Positions 59,320-64,000 of a DNA stretch of 64,000 bases are shown piece after piece. The DNA is from Pseudomonas sp. Leaf48. GTDB taxonomy: Bacteria; Pseudomonadota; Gammaproteobacteria; Pseudomonadales; Pseudomonadaceae. How positions within the stretch are numbered: the stretch's first letter is position 1; the number at the start of each line of letters is the position of its first letter. The DNA lies in contig NZ_LMLH01000029.1 of assembly GCF_001421885.1 (NCBI RefSeq), positions 1 to 64,000 on the forward strand. Reading direction: 5' to 3'. The position numbers and the translations under genes were made by a program. Under the pieces are notes generated by a model that was not told the DNA's origin, searched no databases, and saw only the letters and a list, made by a program, of their open reading frames with translations.

Positions 59320-60645
59320 ATGACCGCACCGACTGCAATTCGCCGACTCAACGCTGCTGACCCGGATTTCGCGCATCATCTGGATCATCTGCTGAGCTGG
59401 GAAAGTGTGTCTGACGACTCGGTCAATCAGCGGGTGCTGGACATCATCAAGGCTGTGCGTGAGCGTGGCGACGCGGCACTGGTGGACTTCACCCGCCAGT
59501 TCGACGGCCTGGACGTAGCGTCCATGGCCGACCTGATCCTGCCGCGCGAGCGTCTGGAACTGGCACTGACCCGTATCTCCGTGCCCCAGCGCGAAGCCCT
59601 GGAAGTCGCCGCCGCCCGTGTGCGCAGCTACCACGAAAAGCAGAAGCAGGACTCCTGGAGCTACACCGAGGCCGACGGCACCGTGCTGGGCCAGAAAGTC
59701 ACGCCGCTGGACCGTGCCGGCCTGTACGTCCCGGGTGGCAAGGCATCGTACCCGTCGTCGGTGTTGATGAACGCGATTCCGGCCAAGGTCGCCGGTGTCA
59801 CCGAAGTGGTCATGGTCGTACCGACTCCGCGCGGTGAAATCAACGAGCTGGTACTGGCCGCCGCTTGCATCGCCGGCGTTGACCGTGTGTTCACCATCGG
59901 TGGTGCCCAAGCGGTTGCCGCGCTGGCTTACGGCACCGAAAGCGTGCCGAAGGTCGACAAGGTGGTAGGCCCGGGCAACATCTATGTCGCCACCGCCAAG
60001 CGCCACGTGTTTGGCCAGGTCGGTATCGACATGATTGCCGGCCCTTCGGAAATTCTCGTGGTTTGTGACGGTCAGACCGATCCGGACTGGATCGCCATGG
60101 ACCTGTTTTCCCAGGCCGAGCACGACGAAGACGCTCAGGCGATTCTGGTCAGCCCGGATGCCGAGTTCCTCGACAAGGTTGCCGCCAGCATCGACAAGCT
60201 GATGCCGACCATGGAGCGTGCCGCGATCATCGAAACCTCGATCAATGGCCGTGGTGCACTGATCAAGGTTCGCGACATGGAGCAGGCCATCGAAGTCGCC
60301 AACCGCATTGCTCCTGAACACCTGGAGTTGTCGGTCGCCGATCCGCAAGCCTGGCTGCCGCAGATCCGTCACGCTGGCGCAATCTTCATGGGCCGCCACA
60401 CCTCTGAGGCCTTGGGCGACTACTGCGCAGGTCCCAACCACGTGTTGCCGACCTCCGGTACTGCGCGTTTCTCCTCGCCGCTGGGTGTTTACGACTTCCA
60501 GAAACGTTCGTCGATCATCTTCTGCTCCGAGCAAGGCGCGTCAGAACTGGGCAAGACTGCTTCCGTGCTGGCCCGTGGCGAATCGCTGAGCGCTCACGCA
60601 CGTAGCGCCGAATACCGCATCAAAGACCAAGCGAAGGGGAACTGA
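59320..60645 (+). CDS. hisD: Histidinol dehydrogenase
   Basis: A 441-residue zinc enzyme catalysing the last two steps of histidine synthesis. Signature 'VGPGNIYVATAKRHVFGQVGIDMIAGPSEILVV', the catalytic Glu/His region 'RIAPEHLELSVADP', and the C-terminal metal-site region 'GPNHVLPTSGTARFSSPLGV'. ATG 59320 is chosen; upstream in-frame codons run through the terminator-like hairpin. Confidence 0.97.
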   Translation: MTAPTAIRRLNAADPDFAHHLDHLLSWESVSDDSVNQRVLDIIKAVRERGDAALVDFTRQFDGLDVASMADLILPRERLELALTRISVPQREALEVAAARVRSYHEKQKQDSWSYTEADGTVLGQKVTPLDRAGLYVPGGKASYPSSVLMNAIPAKVAGVTEVVMVVPTPRGEINELVLAAACIAGVDRVFTIGGAQAVAALAYGTESVPKVDKVVGPGNIYVATAKRHVFGQVGIDMIAGPSEILVVCDGQTDPDWIAMDLFSQAEHDEDAQAILVSPDAEFLDKVAASIDKLMPTMERAAIIETSINGRGALIKVRDMEQAIEVANRIAPEHLELSVADPQAWLPQIRHAGAIFMGRHTSEALGDYCAGPNHVLPTSGTARFSSPLGVYDFQKRSSIIFCSEQGASELGKTASVLARGESLSAHARSAEYRIKDQAKGN

Positions 60646-60647
60646 GC

Positions 60648-61700
60648 ATGAGCAAATTCTGGAGCCCGTTCGTCAAGGATCTGGTGCCTTATGTGCCGGG
60701 TGAGCAGCCGAAGCTGACCAAACTGGTCAAGCTCAACACCAACGAGAACCCGTACGGTCCGTCGCCAAAAGCCTTGGCGGCGATGCAGACCGAACTCAAT
60801 GACAACCTGCGCCTGTACCCGGACCCGAACAGCGATCTGCTGAAAAATGCAGTCGCCAGGTATTACGGCGTGCAGAGCAATCAGGTGTTCCTCGGCAACG
60901 GTTCGGATGAGGTGCTGGCGCACATTTTCCACGGTCTGTTGCAACACGAGCAGCCGATTCTGTTCCCGGACATCAGCTATAGCTTCTACCCGGTGTATTG
61001 CGGGCTGTACGGCATCAAGTTCGATGCAGTGCCGCTGGATGAGGAATTCCAGATCAACCCGGCGGACTACGCCAAGCCGAACGGCGGGATCATTTTCCCT
61101 AACCCGAACGCGCCGACCGGTTGCCTGCTGGCACTGGACGCGGTCGAGCAAATCCTCAAGGCCAGCCCGAACTCGGTGGTGGTTGTGGATGAGGCTTATA
61201 TCGACTTCGGCGGCGAGACCGCGATCAGTCTGGTGGACCGTTATCCGAACCTGCTGGTGACTCAAACCCTGTCCAAGTCCCGTTCGCTGGCGGGCCTGCG
61301 GGTTGGCCTGGCGGTTGGGCACCCGGAGCTGATCGAGGCGCTGGAGCGGATCAAGAACAGCTTCAACTCCTATCCGCTGGACCGTCTGGCGAATGTCGGC
61401 GCGGCGGCGGCGTTCGAGGATCGCGAGTACTTCGACAAGACTTGCCGTCTGGTCATCGAGAGCCGTGAGTGGGTGATCGCGCAGTTGCAGGCCAAGGGCT
61501 TTGAAGTGTTGCCGTCGGCAGCGAACTTCATTTTTGCCCGGCATCAGCAGCATGACGCGGCAGGGCTGGCGGCGAAACTGCGCGAGCAGGGCGTGATCGT
61601 GCGCCACTTCAAGCAGGAGCGGATTGCGCAGTTCCTGCGGATCTCCATCGGCACACCTGAGCAGAACCAGGCGCTGATTGACGGTCTTGGCGATCTTTAA
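60648..61700 (+). CDS. hisC: Histidinol-phosphate aminotransferase
   Basis: A 350-residue class I/II PLP aminotransferase. The PLP lysine lies in 'TLSKSRSLAGLRVGLAVG'; also 'LNTNENPYGPSPKAL' and 'PNPNAPTGCLL'. ATG 60648 is 2 bp after the hisD stop with its own GGGGAACTGAG ribosome-binding site. End of the murA-hisGDC series; it converges on algW across a REP doublet. Confidence 0.96.
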   Translation: MSKFWSPFVKDLVPYVPGEQPKLTKLVKLNTNENPYGPSPKALAAMQTELNDNLRLYPDPNSDLLKNAVARYYGVQSNQVFLGNGSDEVLAHIFHGLLQHEQPILFPDISYSFYPVYCGLYGIKFDAVPLDEEFQINPADYAKPNGGIIFPNPNAPTGCLLALDAVEQILKASPNSVVVVDEAYIDFGGETAISLVDRYPNLLVTQTLSKSRSLAGLRVGLAVGHPELIEALERIKNSFNSYPLDRLANVGAAAAFEDREYFDKTCRLVIESREWVIAQLQAKGFEVLPSAANFIFARHQQHDAAGLAAKLREQGVIVRHFKQERIAQFLRISIGTPEQNQALIDGLGDL

Positions 61701-61720
61701 CCCACGACGACTAACCCTGA

Positions 61721-61810
61721 TGTGGGAGCGGGCTTGCTCGCGAATACAGTTTTTCATTCAACAGAAATGTTGGCTGATCGACCGCTTTCGCGAGCAAGCC
61801 CGCTCCCACA
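61721..61810. repeat. REP doublet, TGTGGGAGCGGGCTTGCTCGCG type
   Basis: Inverse, near-identical units between the converging ends of hisC and algW, with a T-rich spacer. Likely to serve both transcripts as a 3' end structure. Confidence 0.85.
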
Positions 61811-61829
61811 TTGGTTCTTGTATACGGCT

Positions 61830-62990
61830 TCAGTTTTCTTCTTTCTCTTTGACCGGAGCCGGCGGCGGACGCAGGCCGATTTCCGCGCTCAGCTTGAGTT
61901 CCTTGCCGTTGCGCATCACCTGGATCGACACCTTGTCGGTCGGTTTGATCCGCGCCACCTGATTCATCGAACGGCGACCATCACCCGCCGGCTCGCCGTC
62001 GATGGCAAGAATCACATCGCCCAGTTGCAGGCCGGCTTTCTGCGCCGGACCGTCGCGGAAAATTCCCGCAACGACAATTCCCGGACGTCCCGACAAGCCA
62101 AAGGACTCGGCCAGTTCCTGGGTCAACGGCTGCACTTCAATGCCCAGCCAGCCGCGAATCACCTGGCCGTGTTCGATGATCGACTTCATCACCTCCATCG
62201 CCAGTTTCACCGGGATCGCGAAGCCGATGCCCTGGGAGCCACCGGACTTGGAGAAAATCGCCGTATTGATGCCGGTCAGGTTGCCGCTTGCATCCACCAG
62301 CGCACCACCGGAGTTGCCGGGGTTGATCGCCGCATCGGTCTGGATGAAGTCTTCATAGTTGTTCAGGCCCAGCTGGTTGCGCCCGGTGGCACTGATAATA
62401 CCCATGGTCACGGTCTGGCCGACGCCGAACGGGTTGCCAATGGCCAGCGCGACGTCGCCGATGCGGATGTTGTCGGAACGGCCAACCGTGATCGATGGCA
62501 AACTTTTCAGATCGATCTTCAGCACCGCAAGGTCGGTTTCCGGATCGCTACCGATCACCCGGGCCAGGGTCTCACGCCCGTCCTTGAGCGCCACGACAAT
62601 CTGGTCGGCACCGCTGGTCACGTGGTTGTTGGTCAGGATGTAGCCTTCCGGGCTCATGATCACGCCGGAACCCAGGCTCGACTCCATGCGCTTTTGCTTG
62701 GGCGAGTTGTCGCCGAAAAAGCGCCGGAACTGCGGGTCTTCAAACAGCGGATGAGAGGGTTTGTTAATGACCTTGGTGGTGTAGAGGTTGACCACCGACG
62801 GCGCGGCCGTGGTCACCGCGTCGGCGTAAGACACCGGCCCTTGCTGTACGCTGGTGGTTTGCGGGGCTTGTTGCAGATTGACGTCGAGGCTCGGGAGCCC
62901 GACCCACTGCGGGTAACGCTGGATGATTAACAGAGCGACAAGCACGCCGGCCAACAGCGGCCAGCCGGAAAAACGCAGCGCCTTGAGCAT
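61830..62990 (-). CDS. algW: Periplasmic serine protease AlgW (DegS homologue)
   Basis: A 386-residue membrane-anchored trypsin-like protease: one N-terminal helix (about 10-23), protease domain with triad His123 ('TNNHVTSGAD'), Asp153 ('ETDLAVLK') and Ser227 ('GNSGGALVD'), then one PDZ domain (about 265-365). AlgW senses misfolded porins and cleaves MucA, releasing AlgU (sigma-22). The triad positions match those of P. aeruginosa AlgW. Divergent from the ybgI-like gene. Confidence 0.96.
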   Translation of the reverse strand: MLKALRFSGWPLLAGVLVALLIIQRYPQWVGLPSLDVNLQQAPQTTSVQQGPVSYADAVTTAAPSVVNLYTTKVINKPSHPLFEDPQFRRFFGDNSPKQKRMESSLGSGVIMSPEGYILTNNHVTSGADQIVVALKDGRETLARVIGSDPETDLAVLKIDLKSLPSITVGRSDNIRIGDVALAIGNPFGVGQTVTMGIISATGRNQLGLNNYEDFIQTDAAINPGNSGGALVDASGNLTGINTAIFSKSGGSQGIGFAIPVKLAMEVMKSIIEHGQVIRGWLGIEVQPLTQELAESFGLSGRPGIVVAGIFRDGPAQKAGLQLGDVILAIDGEPAGDGRRSMNQVARIKPTDKVSIQVMRNGKELKLSAEIGLRPPPAPVKEKEEN

Positions 62991-63044
62991 TAAGCACGTC
63001 CTGAGAGAGTTGCAGGCGGAATGAGACCGCTCATAATGTCGCGC

Positions 63045-63072
63045 ATTATACGAGGCCGCGCGTGCCTCTGAA
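63045..63072 (-). promoter_or_regulatory. Sigma-70 promoter of algW
   Basis: On the minus strand: -35 TTCAGA (63067-63072), 16-bp spacer, -10 TATAAT (63045-63050), 55 bp upstream of the algW ATG. It shares the short divergent gap with the next gene. Confidence 0.5.
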
Positions 63073-63093
63073 CGGGATATTTAGGAGTCTTTT

Positions 63094-63852
63094 ATGGCCG
63101 TAGCCCTGAGCACCCTGGTCGAAGAAGCCGACCGTTACCTTGGCAGTTCGAAAATTGCCGATTACTGCCCCAACGGCCTGCAAGTGGAGGGGCGGCCGCA
63201 GGTGCTGCGCATCGTCAGCGGCGTCACCGCCAGTCAGGCCCTGCTCGATGCCGCCGTGCAAGCCAACGCCGATCTGGTGCTGGTGCATCATGGCTACTTC
63301 TGGAAGGGCGAGAATCCGTGCATCACCGGCATGAAGCAGCGTCGTCTGAAGACCTTGCTCAAGCACGACATCAGCCTGCTCGCTTACCACTTACCCCTGG
63401 ATCTGCACCCGGACGTCGGCAATAACGTGCAGTTGGCGCGCCAGCTGGATATCACCGTCGAAGGCCCGCTCGATCCGGATAACCTGAAAATCGTCGGCCT
63501 GGTGGGCTCATTGAATGAACCGGCGACCCCCCGGGATTTCGCCCGACGGGTCCAGGAAGTCATGGGCCGCGAGCCACTGTTGATTGAAGGTAGTGCGATG
63601 ATCCGACGGGTTGGCTGGTGCACCGGGGGTGGCCAGGGCTACATCGATCAGGCAGTAATGGCCGGGTGCGACCTGTTCCTCAGTGGCGAGGCGTCCGAGC
63701 AAACCTTCCACAGTGCCCGGGAAAACGACATCAGCTTCATCGCCGCCGGCCACCACGCCACCGAGCGTTATGGTGTTCAGGCGCTGGGGGATTACCTGGC
63801 ACGACGCTTTGCCCTTGAACACATCTTCATCGATTGCCCGAATCCCATCTGA
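63094..63852 (+). CDS. NIF3/YbgI family dinuclear metal-binding hexameric protein
   Basis: A 252-residue member of the NIF3-like family. Features are 'YCPNGLQVEGRPQVLRIVSGVTASQALLDAAVQANADLVLVHHGYFW' (paired His metal ligands), 'LLAYHLPLDLHPDVGNNVQLA', and 'FIAAGHHATERYGVQALGDYLA' with the last His/Glu ligands. It may be a GTP cyclohydrolase-like or metal-dependent hydrolase; the exact role is not known. Preceded by TTTAGGAG. Confidence 0.9.
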   Translation: MAVALSTLVEEADRYLGSSKIADYCPNGLQVEGRPQVLRIVSGVTASQALLDAAVQANADLVLVHHGYFWKGENPCITGMKQRRLKTLLKHDISLLAYHLPLDLHPDVGNNVQLARQLDITVEGPLDPDNLKIVGLVGSLNEPATPRDFARRVQEVMGREPLLIEGSAMIRRVGWCTGGGQGYIDQAVMAGCDLFLSGEASEQTFHSARENDISFIAAGHHATERYGVQALGDYLARRFALEHIFIDCPNPI

Positions 63853-63883
63853 ATACTCGATCCCAGAGACACCAATAATCTAA

Positions 63884-63973
63884 TGTGGGAGCGGGCTTGC
63901 TCGCGAAAGCGGTCTTACATTCAGCGGCAGAGTTGAATGATCCACCGCTTTCGCGAGCAAGCCCGCTCCCACA
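63884..63973. repeat. REP doublet, TGTGGGAGCGGGCTTGCTCGCG type
   Basis: Inverse units almost identical to those at 61721-61810 (including the GCTTTCGCGAGCAAGCCCGC right arm), 31 bp after the YbgI-like gene. The last 27 bases of the window show nothing further. Confidence 0.85.
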
Positions 63974-64000
63974 TTAGAAGCGCCGCTGTCCCCGAACCGG

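Overview
The window is chromosomal DNA from a Pseudomonas of the P. fluorescens/P. putida type. The evidence is the GC-rich coding sequence, the gene order around rpoN-ptsN, lptABC-kdsCD, mlaFEDCB-ibaG-murA-hisGDC-algW and mreBCD, and the many REP palindromes typical of fluorescent pseudomonads. It encodes almost entirely core functions. I found no tRNA, rRNA, CRISPR array, insertion sequence or prophage.

Layout. 1-2.7 kb is a small accessory patch: the N-terminus of a VgrG cut by the window edge, a DUF6124 gene preceded by a folded leader RNA resembling a C4 antisense RNA, a run of REP elements, an HD phosphohydrolase and a small acidic secreted protein. 2.9-13.7 kb (minus strand) is a dipeptide uptake operon in transcription order: three DppA-like binding proteins with an OprD-type porin among them, then DppB, C, D, F. 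14.1-17.1 kb has a secreted SIMPL protein and the RoxS/RoxR redox two-component system. An SbmA/YddA-type ABC exporter follows. 19.0-26.1 kb is a galactarate/glucarate catabolic cluster (FadR-type regulator, KDG dehydratase, 2-oxoglutarate semialdehyde dehydrogenase, MFS transporter, galactarate dehydratase), interrupted by a low-GC orphan gene. 26.2-29.2 kb is miscellaneous (AEC permease, PcaC-like protein, CaCA antiporter, RlpA-like lipoprotein).

29.4-46.3 kb is housekeeping: gatCAB, divergent mreBCD-maf-rng-yhdP-nit-tldD, then darP and pmbA. 46.4-53.5 kb (minus) is kdsD-kdsC-lptC-lptA-lptB-rpoN-hpf-ptsN-rapZ-ptsO, which links KDO and LPS export with sigma-54 and the nitrogen PTS. From 53.7 kb the divergent arm runs mlaFEDCB, ibaG, murA, hisG, hisD, hisC. 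algW and a NIF3/YbgI protein close the window. The 46-58 kb block is therefore mainly envelope biogenesis: LPS precursor and transport, phospholipid retrograde transport and peptidoglycan precursor synthesis.

The most interesting signals are: the leader RNA at 742-819, whose hairpin loop is perfectly complementary over 9 nt to the Shine-Dalgarno region of its own downstream gene and whose closing helix competes with an alternative helix; an apparent ATT start codon for mreC; strong hairpins after each of the first four genes of the dpp operon but not between dppB, C, D and F; a sigma-70 promoter whose -10 lies inside a perfect FadR-type operator before kdgD; and a Glu-to-Gln change in the first alpha-repeat of the CaCA antiporter.
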